A stretch of DNA of 64,000 bases from Umbelopsis ramanniana AG (GCF_025399195.1 NW_026252087.1:310001-374000), one strand, 5' to 3'. Shown: positions 1 to 12,165, counted from the stretch's first letter. Translations and numbers: made by a program. Notes: generated from the letters alone by a model not told the origin.

Positions 1-2262
1 TGTAGTTTCAACCGAGAGCAAGTCCAATGCGGAATAATTGGTTCCACCGATATACACCCTCCCACTTTACTACCATTCGCATATAGTATATATTGCTTAC
101 TCCAAAGTATCTATGACACAACTTACTGAAATTAATCCTTGAAATTGTTTCACGACGGAAAAATTGCACCTTTGTTATTGTAACTCTGAAATTACCTTGC
201 AGAAATTTAATATCAATGAGATGCAATAAATGCTTTCATAGCATATCTTCAAACCTCAATGAGAGGGAATCGGTACAGCAATATCAAACCTGAATATATA
301 ATTATTTCTATTAATTCAATTATGCTTTTTGAATGGTATAATCGAACTGTTAACAAAGTCGTAATGATGAGCAATTGTTTTCTGCATCTCCCAACCTCCA
401 TGAATTTCAACGGCTATGAGACATCTCATATCGAAGTTGAAACTCGAATGATTCAATTGTGACCTTCTGATCGTTATTATGAAAGCGATAAGCGGCATCC
501 AAGTATTATGGACGCTGAAAGAGAAGGCATACCCATGCGCGGGCATGATGGACCGCTTTGGCGAGCGAGATATGAAAAATCAGTACGTGAATATCGCATT
601 ACTGGAGCTGGGTTATGAGATCAGATCACACCTTAAATGAAATTGGGTTACGGATCACACCATTTATAAGTAAAGCCGAAATATCATAGTTGCTACACCA
701 AGTCATTGTTAAAGTAGGGCAGGTTATCACTCCAATTTAGCTTCCGATAAAACATTTGTGCAAATGGTCGGTATCACTGAAGCATTTCCTATACCAGAAT
801 ATAGCATAGCCTCTGTGAAATACCTCTTGAGTGTACACCATCGAGTGATGTATAAATATATTTGAAACATTTTATTCTTGGATGTTTGAGAACACACACC
901 TTCTTGTATGCTGTACGGTTCGAGGCTTTTAATAAGGTTCTGGAGGGCGTTCGACAGGTCTCATATGCTCGTCCGTCGACAGCCATGGTCCCAATATTGG
1001 TATAGGACATCCCAACAACATTTTCCAATACCACACACACAAACATCTTTGATGGATCGAACATTTTGGGTATACATTGTATGGTTTATTTGGAAACAAT
1101 AGATGTCTAAGCGAGTACCACTACGACATGCATAACCGATCTCTTACCAGACCATAACGAACACTGAATCCGTCCAAACGCCTCCGTTCACTTACTTAAC
1201 AAAGCAGTATGATGTAATGGTAACTGTAGCATATCAGAGACTTGAATATAGTTTTGCAATATCATGCTTCAAAGGAAACCTTCGAATCAATTTTGCATAG
1301 TCTCATCATTTGAGCTTTCGTCAAACATCATACCATACTTTGATATGTGCAGTGCCAAGTAGATCGAACCTTGGAAACCGGCCAGCAATAACACTGCCGC
1401 CACCACCGTTGTGAAGCTAGTACGAAGGTGCTTGAACGAAAGGGAAAAGATGAAGAAAAAAATTTTTCACCTGCGGACGCGAACTTATACACAATTTTTT
1501 TTTTGGCCAAAGTTCCGCTTCTCCGAACAAGTCCGTAATCGAACACCGAAATGGAGCGTCAAAAGGATAACGATATCATTTTTCCGGCTATGATCATTAC
1601 CAAGAATGTGGGTGGATGTTAAAGGAACAAATAGTGTAGAACAAGAAGATACAACTGTGACGCGTTTCCTCAGTCTACTTACTGGGCGTCTTTCCCTTAT
1701 AAGCAGTAAGCTACTTCAACTAAAAAAGCATGGCAGACAGTGCTACGCGGATATATCTATTATTCTTATGGCCTTTGTAACGTTAGGAGTTTTAGCATGG
1801 TCAATAGCCAACATATTCTAATTTATCCAATCACAATGGCAAAAGTGGAACAGCAGGTGTGTCTTTTAAAATCCAAATATTGATTCTATGCGAAAGTGCC
1901 TAGTGAAGGCTACACGGCACGCATCCATACAAGGTTCAGAAAGGCGGTTAATATATCAGACATTATATTCTAATTCATTGTAATTTTGACCAATAGAAGA
2001 AAGATAGTGCCGGATATAGGAATTGGATAAAGAGAACCATTTGAGAGGCTGCACTTTTAACGGGAGGGAAGAGGACCTGCATTGCACAATGAAGTATAAA
2101 TTATATCACACTTTGGAAGCAATGAGAAGCCTAGAGCAAGTTGCTCAACTTGTATGTGTTTATATAGATCAAATGTACAAAATTTTGCTGTTCGATATAA
2201 AGGTCTAACAGCAAACCCGCGCCAGCTTATTCTGTTTAATGGCCACATCACATAGCGAGTCT
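1..2262. other. Gene-poor left end, no confident gene
   Basis: This stretch upstream of the 3-prime end of the PP1-inhibitor gene holds only short open frames on both strands, none with a family I recognise. The single frame I would keep as a candidate is the small tail-anchored-like ORF at 1606-1821, listed separately. A minus-strand stretch near 790-1064 reads somewhat like coding sequence but has no supported start, splice pattern or homology. No tRNA-like element or repeat stood out. Confidence 0.5.
1606..1821 (+). CDS. Possible small tail-anchored membrane protein
   Basis: This is an uninterrupted 71-codon frame starting at an ATG. The N-terminal two thirds are polar and Ser/Thr/Lys-rich. 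The last 23 or so residues form one hydrophobic segment (from about ADISIILMAF to the C-terminal AWSIANIF), as expected for a tail-anchored protein. I do not recognise a family. An ATG at 1551 opens a short frame that stops before this one, and I see no clean intron joining them. It could be the last exon of a larger gene or a chance ORF; only the hydrophobic tail argues for it. Confidence 0.22.
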   Translation: MWVDVKGTNSVEQEDTTVTRFLSLLTGRLSLISSKLLQLKKHGRQCYADISIILMAFVTLGVLAWSIANIF

Positions 2263-2355
2263 CTAGCGTGCATGAGGAGGAGGTTGTGGAAGATCTAGTA
2301 GGAATGAGCAAAGGTGAATATCGTGATATTACAATAGTCTAGTTGTAAATGCTAT

Positions 2356-2901
2356 TTACGTACTTTTGTAAACCGGCTGTCGTTCATATGCATTGGGGCT
2401 AACATCTCTTGGGTTACGCTTCTGTTGATTTTTGCTTGAACGGCCACGACCATGGTGATGCTTACACGCAGGGTCATGGTTATGAGCTCCACTATTGGCG
2501 CTATCGCTGTCACTACCACTGTCGCTGTCGCTGCTACTGTCCGAACTACTGGAATCGTCACCTGGCATTCTAGGACGGTGATAAATACAGCAAACTGTAA
2601 ACAACATGTTAGCAAGCTGCCATAAGTCCAACTACTAGTTATCAATTGAAAGCAAATACGTACTTTTTGATTTTTTACGTCCTAGATTTTCATTGTCAAC
2701 GACGTTGTCAGCCCATTGAATTTGCCTTGGTGATCGTGCTGACGGATCACCCCGAAGGCGTAAAATGCCAATGGAATCATCTTCCGACTCAGCCGCAGAC
2801 AATTCTTCTTCTGTAGGATCAAGTGTCACAGTCCGGGAGCCGTCGTTGGCGGGTACTGTCTGCTCTCGTTGCCGTGTGAAGGTGGGTGGATGTGCTGCCA
2901 T
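2356..2901 (-). CDS. YPI1: Type 1 protein phosphatase inhibitor (Ypi1 / PPP1R11 / inhibitor-3)
   Basis: This is a small, heat-stable-type regulator of PP1 (Glc7), expected in the nucleus and cytosol. There are two exons, 2901-2664 and 2594-2356, with a 69-nt intron that has a CTAAC branch site. Splicing joins VVDNENLGRKKSK directly to ICCIYHRPR, recreating the family's hallmark block: a PP1-binding IQW motif just upstream, then NENLGRKKSK and CCIYHRPR. An acidic Ser/Asp run follows, then a His-rich stretch and PNAYERQP near the end. The length (about 160 aa) suits the family. The 3-prime end is uncertain: a second intron with the same AAAA|GTACGT donor (2363-2295, also 69 nt) would replace the last two residues with a short Pro-rich tail ending at 2263. 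The gene is divergent from the acyltransferase, with starts 119 nt apart. Confidence 0.88.
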
Positions 2902-3020
2902 CGTGGACGGAATGAAAAACAGTCGCTGGAGCCGGGCGGAGGTTGTGCCAGAAAATTCAAGTGGGTTTCCTTATAAGAACACAGTACCTGTACAGAGTTT
3001 ACCCTGAACTCATTTTCCTC

Positions 3021-4415
3021 ATGTCTGATTCTCCCGCCAATTCCAGATCACTTGGACTCCTTGAGAAGTATCAACTAGGCAAACGTCTTGCAGACTGCTA
3101 TGGTACTGTCAATTTGGCTGTGCATTTGCATCATGCCACAAGTCGCCCTGCCCAAGATGAGAAAAGTTGGTATTTGGCAAAGTTGACACCAGCTATACAT
3201 CAAATTTGCGACGAACAGCCCTATCTGGTGTCGGTAGTTGCCAATTATGATACTTCAAAGGCTCATTGGATTCAGCTCGAAAATATGGATGCTTTGGATA
3301 TCGTAGTTTTCAAGACAATTTCGTTGCAAGACCCTACGGCGGTTGAGTCCCTCATTGCGCAACAGTGCAACCACGTCTTCGATTTGAATGATATCACCAA
3401 ACCGCTTTGGAAGCTTTGCATTGCAAGCGACCCGGAAGATCTCAATCGCTGCATCCTCGTACTCACATGGGACCATGTACTCTACGACGGTATAAGCTCC
3501 ACTATCTTTTTTGACAGATTTCTTGAGCTTCTCAATTCCACGAACGAAGTAGAAAGATCTGAAACTACGTTTGCTGTTCAATCAATCAGCAAGATGCCTC
3601 TTCCGTATGACCAAAGGTCTCCTCCAACACCGAAGCTTCTTACTGAGGTTGTGCCGAAGGCATTCACACAGTTGTTACTACCATCATTTATCACTCGACG
3701 TTCACAAGTTGGGTTATGGCGTGGTCAGCACAAAGCCAAAGAAGAAACTCATAAGACGATGGTCCGAATTATTGAAATGGATACCGATAATCTTATAACT
3801 CGCTGTAAAGCTGAAAAGTCTACCCCTCACTGCGCGGTTCATGTTGCTGCCATCATGGCCGCATCATCGGAGTTGATGGATAGCGCTACCAAGCTTACAC
3901 TCAAGACCCCTATCAACGCAAGAGGATTATGTAACCCTGCCATTCCTCATTGTGAAATGGGCAACTTCGTTGGTAGCTTCGAAACAACCGCTACTGTTCC
4001 TCTCACGAGATCATTTTGGGAGGAAACAAGAGTGTATCGCGCGAAACTCAAGGACGGAAAATATAACGCTGGCAAAGCGAGCGCGTACTTGGCATATCTA
4101 GGATCGTATCCTGATGAATACAAGAAGTATCTCAAGAGTCCTTTCGAGAAGCATGAAATCGGTCGCGGTGGTGGCATTGAGTTGAGCGATTTGGCCTTGT
4201 GGAAAAATCAGACTGGCAAGGGCCAATGGAATCTAGAAAAGGCCACCTTCTGCCAGAGTATCAATGTGTATGACACTCCGCTCACCATGAACTCTGTTAC
4301 CGTCGGCAACAAGCTCCGGATTGCAATTACTTGGCAAGACGGAGCAACAGATGCTGATAAGGTTGATAATTTTGCTAAAAAGGTTCACCAAATCCTCATC
4401 GAGCAGAGCCAATAA
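3021..4415 (+). CDS. Alcohol acetyltransferase-like enzyme (AATase family)
   Basis: This is a single-exon gene of 464 codons. The frame is open from 2943, but the ATG at 3021 (MSDSPANSR) gives the usual start shortly before the conserved LGLLEKYQ segment of the alcohol acetyltransferase/AATase family (condensation-domain superfamily). The acyl-CoA-dependent catalytic motif HxxxDG is present as HVLYDG (His152, Asp156, Gly157), and a later ELSDLALWK stretch resembles the family's C-terminal conserved block. Members transfer acetyl or other acyl groups from CoA to alcohols, sterols or amines; the substrate here cannot be told from sequence. No transmembrane segment or signal peptide is obvious. 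A TTATAAG element lies about 50 nt upstream of the ATG. Confidence 0.8.
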   Translation: MSDSPANSRSLGLLEKYQLGKRLADCYGTVNLAVHLHHATSRPAQDEKSWYLAKLTPAIHQICDEQPYLVSVVANYDTSKAHWIQLENMDALDIVVFKTISLQDPTAVESLIAQQCNHVFDLNDITKPLWKLCIASDPEDLNRCILVLTWDHVLYDGISSTIFFDRFLELLNSTNEVERSETTFAVQSISKMPLPYDQRSPPTPKLLTEVVPKAFTQLLLPSFITRRSQVGLWRGQHKAKEETHKTMVRIIEMDTDNLITRCKAEKSTPHCAVHVAAIMAASSELMDSATKLTLKTPINARGLCNPAIPHCEMGNFVGSFETTATVPLTRSFWEETRVYRAKLKDGKYNAGKASAYLAYLGSYPDEYKKYLKSPFEKHEIGRGGGIELSDLALWKNQTGKGQWNLEKATFCQSINVYDTPLTMNSVTVGNKLRIAITWQDGATDADKVDNFAKKVHQILIEQSQ

Positions 4416-4696
4416 TGGCATGTCTCTACCAGTCATAATAACTAATTTATCTTTACTAAGCAATGAAACTGCCATAATTGAGTTATTATACTCACTAATT
4501 GAACACATCATTAAACTGTACGACATTAATCAAACAGCATAGCTTGTGAAGGTATAGAGAATACTTGGTGTCAGACATGGTGCAAAAGTGAAGACATCGT
4601 TTGGTAATGAGATTTGTATTGTACATTTACTAAAATCAAAAATTAAAGGAGTACTACTAGAAAAGTATTGCTAAGGTCCGCAGTATCGCAAAAACA

Positions 4697-6530
4697 TTAA
4701 CCTAAAATAAATCGAGACATTGAACTAGCAAGTTGACTTAGATAGGACGATGATGGCTTTTTTGCACTAGCACCATGCAATTCACTGGAAGCTGATTCAT
4801 CATCTGATTCTGGGTATATTTCTGTTCCTTTGTCTAGATTGCCACCAGTTGAACCAACTGAGGTTGACGCAACTGCGGGCTTGTCATCTACGGAGGTAGA
4901 CGCCTCCTCATAGGGCAGCGTATCATCGGATTCCACTGCATTGGATGTATCTGGTGTCAAAGGAGATTGGTGTATATAAGATGTCGATGGTGAGGGATTT
5001 TCCTGAAGTTCACTACTGTGTTCGTCAACTATTGGAGAAGCTTGTATAAGTTGCACGGATGGCGACACACTGGTATCAATATGCAATTCAGATCCTTTTA
5101 ACGGAGTGCTTTCTGCAACATCCAAATCGCTATTTTGAGACGGTGAATCTTTCCCTACACCAGTGTCAATTTCCAACTTGGTTTCATCCTCAAGAGTAGA
5201 TTCCGGTGTAGTTAGTGAGGTGTCAGGATAGGATAAAGGCAAAGATTGGCTAAGGGATGAAAGATCGCCGCCGTCTATACTATCGATTGATTTCTGTGAG
5301 CTTGCACGTATTATGAAGCTCTCGGACTGCAATACTTCCTCCAAGCTATCCGGGACGATATTATGGGAGCTGAGATCCAGCTCGGTCGCGGAAGTTGTTT
5401 GTCGAAGTCGATTCAATTTGACATCCAATGAATCTTGTGGCCTAGAGTGTCTATGCTTGATATGAGAATGATGAGGAACAGGGGTTCCCATAATGACTCG
5501 CATAGAGTCGCGTTTGTTGCCTCTTATTCGTCGTCGAGGGTTATCACCGTCTGTCTGCTTTTTCATAACAAAAGTGGGGCTGTCGTCTTCATCAATCTCA
5601 GCTCGAACTGAAGCTTCTGTTGAGTCTTGAGAATGCGTCCATAATTTTGGATCAACCACATTTCTCACTTTCAGTTTTCTACGCTTTGCTCTTGAAACTG
5701 ATCCAAAGCCACTGACCGTCCGCTGGGTTCGCTTTTGCGCTGAGTTGTCGTTAGCGGCACTGGCAAGCTTCTCACCAAAAGAGCCAATGGGGTAAACGGA
5801 AGGCGTGTCGTCGTATGAGGTTACAGATGACACTGTAGAGCTTCTTCTAGATCGAGACACTGAACGATTTCTCATAGGCGAATCTTCTGGATCCATTTCA
5901 ATTTCAATCGCCTTGGCTGACTTAATGGACCGCCGCCGTTTGATAGCCGCTTGCTTAGCCGAAGGAGACGTAAAGAAAGGGTTATCTGATGTGGAATCAT
6001 CTATAAGATGATCCATCCTGTCCAATGTAGACTCACTACTGGCACTATGAGGAGATGATGGCTCTAGGTACATATCGTCCTCTGGCTGGGAGAGGTATCG
6101 GAGGTTTGTAGCTGCATCTGCTAGCCGTGCCTGAAATCGAAGGATACGCGGAGTATTGTTGAGACTTGATATGTATTCAGAGTGATCTTGTTGGGTCGGT
6201 CGATTTGGGCTTGTGCCTGTCATTGAGTTTCGCAGTTTTCGGCGGAGGTAATTTGCGTCATTTGATTGCCCTATGGAGCAAAAATTTATCCCATGGTTTA
6301 GCGAAGGCTGCATAAAGAAATATAAAGGGAAGCGGCTTCATCTATAAGCAAATGTACATACGGTTTGGCGTAGGTGTTGAAAAAGAAACCGCTGGCTTTG
6401 TGATGTCTGCAGTTTTTTCCCTAACACGTTTTTTCGGCGTTTCTAATTGTAAGTTGGCAAAGCTTTCGTGGTCAATGGAAGCATGGGAGGTCGGTGAGTT
6501 TGAATCCGGAGATGAGACAGCACTACTCAT
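4697..6530 (-). CDS. Unrecognised Ser/Asp-rich, probably nuclear protein
   Basis: I reconstruct two exons, 6530-6362 and 6270-4697 (about 580 aa). The nearest acceptor at 6308 breaks the frame, whereas the AG at 6271 keeps it and gives a 91-nt intron. The junction reads STPTPNR followed by QSNDANYLRRKLRNS. The protein is dominated by Ser, Thr, Asp and Glu with many SP/TP sites, and has basic patches such as KQAAIKRRRSIKSAK and SRAKRRKLKVR that look like nuclear localisation signals. The Cys-poor C-terminus ends SSSYLSQLASSMSRFILG. No domain is recognised; it may be a cell-cycle or chromatin-associated disordered protein, but that is inference. An in-frame ATG at 6569 would add 13 residues. 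It shares a divergent promoter with MSH6. Confidence 0.65.
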
Positions 6531-6569
6531 TACCAAGCATGGAATCACGAATATGGTCTGGGGAGGCAT

Positions 6570-7146
6570 GAAAAGTGAGAAGGAAATAATGGAAAAGTTC
6601 CCAGTTTTTGGTTGATTTTGTAGTACCTTTTATGGTTTGTTGTGTTGGTCAAATTGTGCGTCCTGACAACATTCGTTTCGCCAGCTTAGGCGGTACGGCC
6701 CAATGACAGTCACATGTCTTGCAACACGACGTCCTTTAGCCAACTTGCCAGGCTCATTATCGAGACATCCTAGCACACAATTGCTTATCAAAAGGGTTAT
6801 CTACAGTAGTTCATCCGGAATTTTTGGATACTTATCGTCCGTTTGCTATAGAAAAAGAATGTCAACACTGAGAGTGGCAATAATGCGAACTCCTGGCTTA
6901 TTCATGCATTGAAAACTATCTGGCTTGATCTGACCATGATTTTGTACAGTTACTTTGATCTGATGTAATAAAAAATTATTGCAGCGCTTGTGATTATGCT
7001 GCTTGTGTTAACTGTCAGGAGTATGCAGTTCTCTCAGTGGCAGCGGACTTTCTACAGGCTCTGGCGTTAATTTTTAACCAACTCTCGCGGCAGTTATTCC
7101 ACGCGACTTTTTTTCGGCGTTTTGTCCTGACTGATCGCGCGTCTAC
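6570..7146. promoter_or_regulatory. Divergent promoter of MSH6 and the Ser-rich gene, with MCB-like cores
   Basis: No gene is visible in these 577 bp between two divergent starts. Close to the MSH6 ATG there are two ACGCG cores, ACGCGA at 7101-7106 and the reverse form CGCGT at 7138-7142, in an otherwise AT-rich region. ACGCGT (MCB) is the site of the fungal G1/S factor MBF, which controls many replication and mismatch-repair genes in yeasts. Neither copy here is a perfect hexamer, so the link is a suggestion. Confidence 0.4.
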
Positions 7147-10100
7147 ATGGGAATCGCTTCAAAAGAGAATGAACCCAGAGCAAAGGCTAATCAAAAACCG
7201 CCGCAAACTGTAATGGCTCAACGTTCACTGTTATCCTTTTTCAAACCGCCTACTGCTACTAATGTGCCAAAAGCACAAGAAGCATCTTCGAAGCCGGAAC
7301 AACCAAAACGCGTTGCGGCAGAGGAATCCGATATCGCTCAAAAGATCCCGGAATCTCCTTCAAAGAAGCGCCCAACACATATGGAACATAGACCGAAACC
7401 TTCTCGAGCTTCTCCTACACCTGGTGCGCTTGAGAGTATGGATATCGACACTACAGGCGGGAACAGCGACGAGGAGCTTTTCGACTCGGCCAAGCGCTCG
7501 GTAGGTTTTTCAAATCAGTACTTTGATTGGTAAGGTAACATCTAACAATAGATTACATCAGGCACGCTCAAAGCGAAGACTCCAGTACTTTGAATCTGAT
7601 TCCGAAGACGAAGAAAAAGTAGCCAAAGTGTCCACAAGTAAGTAGCGCAGTTGTGCGTCGGAAAAGTACTGTACCATTACTGATAGAACGGTATTTTGTA
7701 AAGGTAATGTGGATAAGGGCCAACCAAAGAAGAGAAAACTCGTTCGACGAAAGGTTGTTAGTGATAGCGATGATTACGAGGACGAAGGGGCGGATGACAT
7801 TGAAGAGGAGGACGATGACATTGTGGCTGGTATGTTCAGCTTGATAATATATTTGCAATATCGTACCGAGTCGTTACTGATTAGATAGTGTAGACATGAG
7901 TGAAGATGATGCCCCAGTCCAAGCAAAACCATCGCCTGTCAAAGCCAAACCGGCTGCCAGCCTAACTCCCGTACAACAAAGATTCAGCAACATCAGCATG
8001 ACTTCACCGTTAAAGAAGCCATCAGCATTCTCTCCATCATCGCCTTCCAAGGTAAACATCATCTTTCCTCACATTATTTTACACTTTCACCTCATTAACA
8101 TCTCCTTTTAGGCCAAAAAGGAAGACAAAGATCAACGGTACGCTTGGCTATTGCATCCAAAAGATGCCGACGGAAATCCAGAGGGTACGTATGCGGAAGG
8201 AAGCATTCAAATTTTGGATCATAAGACTCACAACGATAAACCACTAGGATCTGAAAACTATGATTCCAGAACTCTGCTTGTACCAAAAAATGCTTGGGAC
8301 AGATTTACGCCTTTTGAAAAGCAGTATTGGGAGATTAAAAGTAAACATTGGGACACTGTGAGTAACTTTTGTCTGAATTGTCAAAGATCGAGTTCAATAC
8401 TAACTGCTTCATCGGTCCAACCAGATTGTCTTTTTCAAAAAAGGAAAATTCTACGAACTGTACGAAAAAGATGCTGACATTGGTCATCAAGAATTCGATC
8501 TAAAGCTTACCGACCGTGTCAATATGCGCATGGTTGGTGTCCCGGAGATGTCCTTTGACATGTGGGCCGCTCAATTTGTTGCAAGAGGGTATGTACATGT
8601 AATGTTCTCAAGGCTGCGTGATCAGTAAAATAAGTACTCATGTTTGTTTGTGACAGGCATAAGGTAGCTAAGGTAGATCAGATGGAGACCGCGATAGGCA
8701 AGACAATGCGAGAGAGGGAGACCAAGAGCAAGGCTGACAAAATCATTAAACGTGGTCTCAGTTATGTGCTCACTGCTGGAACTCTGGTGGACTCTGGTCT
8801 ACTGACAAGTGATATGAGCATTTACTGCATGTCAATCAAAGAACTCTGCTCAACTGAGAACGCTGCGCCTTCTTTTGGCATCTGCTTCGTTGATACCTCC
8901 ACAGCTCATTTTAATTTGGCTGTATTTGAGGATGACGTTAACCGAACCAAACTGGAGACACTTTTAATGCAAGTACAGCCTCGTGAAGTGATTACTGAGA
9001 GGGTATGTATAAGTTTATAATCGTTATGGTTGGTATACAGAACAATCTAACCTCTATATTATTTCCTAAGGGTCAACTAAGTCAAAAGACGACACGCTTA
9101 CTGAAGAACACACTTTCGAATCCAATTTGGAATCAATTGATGCCAGAGAGGGAATTTTGGGATGAGCGAGTTACAGAGGATGAAATACGTATTGCAAAAT
9201 ACTATGAAAGGGACGGTAAAGGTACTGACAAAATTGTCATAAAAGCTATAGCAACTTGTTAGCGTGTATTAACATCATGATATTAGACGAATGGCCGCAA
9301 GTATTAGTTGAAGCCAAGGAGCATCCTATCCTCATGTCAGCTTTGGGTGGACTGATCTGGTATCTGCGTTCGGTGAGTATGGGAAATTTGTAATGCCTTT
9401 GGACTATATGCAATTGACCATTTTAATTTTCAACCTTTCATTAGCTCAAACTTGACAAGGAGCTATTGTCCTTGAAAAACATCACTCATTACGATCCCAT
9501 TAAAAACACAACCTCTCTCGTTCTTGACGGACAAACATTGGCCAACTTGGAAATCCTTCAGAACTCGTATGACGGATCTGATGAAGGAACCGTCATTAAA
9601 TTATTGAATCAGTGTGTTACACCATTTGGAAAGCGTCTCTTCAAACGATGGCTATGCCACCCTCTGCGAAGTACAGGTGATATTGTTGAGCGACAAGATG
9701 CCGTCGAAGAACTCATGGCGTACGTTGACGTACAGGAAATGATTGCAACAAATTTCAGAGCCCTCCCTGATTTAGAGAGACTTATATCTCGCATTCATGC
9801 TGGAAATTGCAAAGTCAAGGAGTTCCTCGTTGTTCTTGAGGCGTTCAAGTCCTTGCAGGTATACATATATATTATCCTCAACTCTATCAATTGGACTATA
9901 TACTGACCACACTCATCATTTGCAGAAAAGCATAGATTCTTTGGAATCATACGCTTCAGATTTTAATTCCAATCGTTTGAAGAATCTCATTTCTCAATTC
10001 CCCAAATTGAATGATCAGATCACCTATTTCGGAGAAGCCTTTCAGACGGGAGAAGTCATGGTGGACTGTAAGTATTGTACATACCACAATTTGAGTATCA

Positions 10101-11861
10101 TGATAACAGCAGTAACTAATCCTGTTTTACCTGAATGCGCAGATCAAAGAATCACAACCATTATACCACAGCCAGGAATTGAAGAAGACTGGGATGAAGT
10201 TCAGGCGACTTTGTCAGATTATGAAAGACAGTTCCAGGAGCATATCCAAGATATGAGAAAGCAACACAAGTGAGTATGATGAAACATTGTTTACATGTAG
10301 GCAAACAAGCTTGGCTAACAGATATGACAACTGTGAATGAAAATAGGTGCTCCAAACTGGTATACAAAGATCTTGGAAAGGAGATATACCAAATAGAAGC
10401 TCCTAAAGAATTTCGTGCACCAAAGGAATGGGCAAGGTTGTCTGCCACTGGGGTAAGCATATTAAATATTGATTACTTTACCCTGTTATCCAGTTACCAA
10501 CCCATCCTACTATCGACAGAAATTGTCTCGCTACTGGACACCTACCATTCGTAAACTTGTCGGCGAATACAAAGAAGCACTGGAGACGAAGAATAGCATT
10601 GTCAAGAGCTTCACAAGTCGCGTATATGCCAAATTTGACGAGCACTATTTCACTTGGCTATCTGCTGTTAAACATGCTGCTGAATTGGACTGTTTGTTAA
10701 GTTTGGCAATTAGCTCGATGTCACTTGGAGGTAAGGATAATGGAAATCTTACCAGAAGATAGCTGATTTTTGCTAACCCGATACACTTCAGAACCTGTCT
10801 GCCGTCCAGAATTTGTTGATAGCGAGAAGAGTGTGCTGGAGTTGCATGATTTACGCCATCCATGTATTGCGGCTGGGTAGGTTGACAAATTCGCACAATG
10901 CTATAGGAAGTCTTCATTAATCTGAATTTCTTCCACTTCAGAGTTGCAACGGATTTCATTCCCAATGACACATACTTGGGTGGAGAACGGCCAAACATCA
11001 TAGTGCTAACTGGTCCCAATATGGGTGGTAAATCGACACTACTGCGCCAGACTTGTGTAGCAATTATTATGGCCCAGCTTGGATGCTATGTTCCTGCCAG
11101 CAGATGTCGTATGACTCCATTCGATCGTATCTACACGCGTATTGGTGCAAACGACAATATTCTTGCCGGTCAATCAACTTTCATGGTCGAACTATCAGAG
11201 ACTTCCAAGATTCTACACGAGGCAACCCCGCACTCTATGGTTATTCTCGATGAACTAGGTCGAGGTACATCCACATTTGATGGCTACGCAATAGCCTATG
11301 CGGTTCTTCATTACTTAGCCACGCATGTCGGTTGCCTTGGATTGTTTTCGACACATTACCAAACACTTTGCCAAGAATTCGAACGGGTTCCTGAAGTCGT
11401 AAATATGCATATGTAAGGCAACTTAAAATACACGTGCCTGATATGAATGATATGCTAACCTTTATATTCACTCTTTTAGGGCGTATCACATTGATGAAAA
11501 TGAGCATGACATCACATTCTTGTACAAGCTTACAGAAGGTGCATGTCAAAAGTCATTTGGTATGAACGTTGCAAACATGGCGGGCATTCCGAAATCCATC
11601 GTGGAGCAAGCTGACTCGGCAGCAACGCAGTTTGAGCAAACTCATCGCTTAAAAGATACCACCCTTCTAATGGATGTCGATTCGAGTGGACCTGTCGCCA
11701 CCCCGTCTATGCTTTCTGATTTTGAGTATCTCATGAAAGTCGGTAAATCTAGTGCGGATGACGATGTGGGTGACAAGGCTGATGATACTCGGAACACAGC
11801 GGGTAGACATCATCGCCAGCTACAGATTTTGAAGCGAATCGCCAAAGCATATGCGCATTAG
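7147..11861 (+). CDS. MSH6: DNA mismatch repair ATPase Msh6 (MutS homolog, MutS-alpha subunit)
   Basis: Msh6 pairs with Msh2 to recognise base mismatches and small loops in the nucleus. Seventeen exons splice in frame to about 1,215 aa: 7147-7500, 7562-7637, 7704-7829, 7885-8051, 8112-8357, 8425-8588, 8657-9002, 9071-9215, 9287-9372, 9445-9858, 9926-10067, 10143-10269, 10347-10452, 10520-10730, 10792-10876, 10942-11412, 11480-11861. A PCNA-binding PIP box (Gln25, Leu28, Phe31, Phe32) is followed by a disordered acidic/basic linker. The mismatch-wedge motif FYE (Phe332, Glu334) defines Msh6-type MutS. The Walker A motif GPNMGGKST lies near 956-964, with [14 protein letters not shown] (Walker B) after it. 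There is no PWWP domain, as expected in fungi. An alternative start at 7213 would place the PIP box at the extreme N-terminus. Confidence 0.96.
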
Positions 11862-12165
11862 AACACTGTGTACGTTTATAGATCTACACAGTTCATGATA
11901 CACATTTACCTAAATTGTATATCTTTTCCTTACGACCATCGACATAACAACAATAAAAGCTCTCTTCATCGTCATCTTAACGCAGTGTTTGGGGGGGGGC
12001 TTAGTGTATCAGGAACTGTCTCGTTTCACCGCTAGCTGGAACTCTGTCTGTATGGTATATTATGTTTAGAAAGTGATTTAAGAAATTAGGAGCAAGCCAA
12101 TATTAAATGCTCTATCATCTATGTATCTAGAATATGTTTAAGGACATTGGCCGCCAAAAGGATCT
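11862..12165. other. Convergent 3-prime intergenic region
   Basis: These 304 bp separate the ends of the convergent MSH6 and MFS genes and presumably hold both 3-prime UTRs. AATAAA-like elements occur in it (ACAATAAAAG near 11950), and a run of nine G residues lies near 11990-11999. No gene is seen. Confidence 0.6.

Noticed and set aside
2943-3020. Extended N-terminus of the acetyltransferase from an upstream ATG.
   Set aside because: The extra 26 residues are hydrophobic and unlike the family. The ATG at 3021 sits just before the conserved LGLLEKYQ block, and a TATA-like element falls inside the extension.
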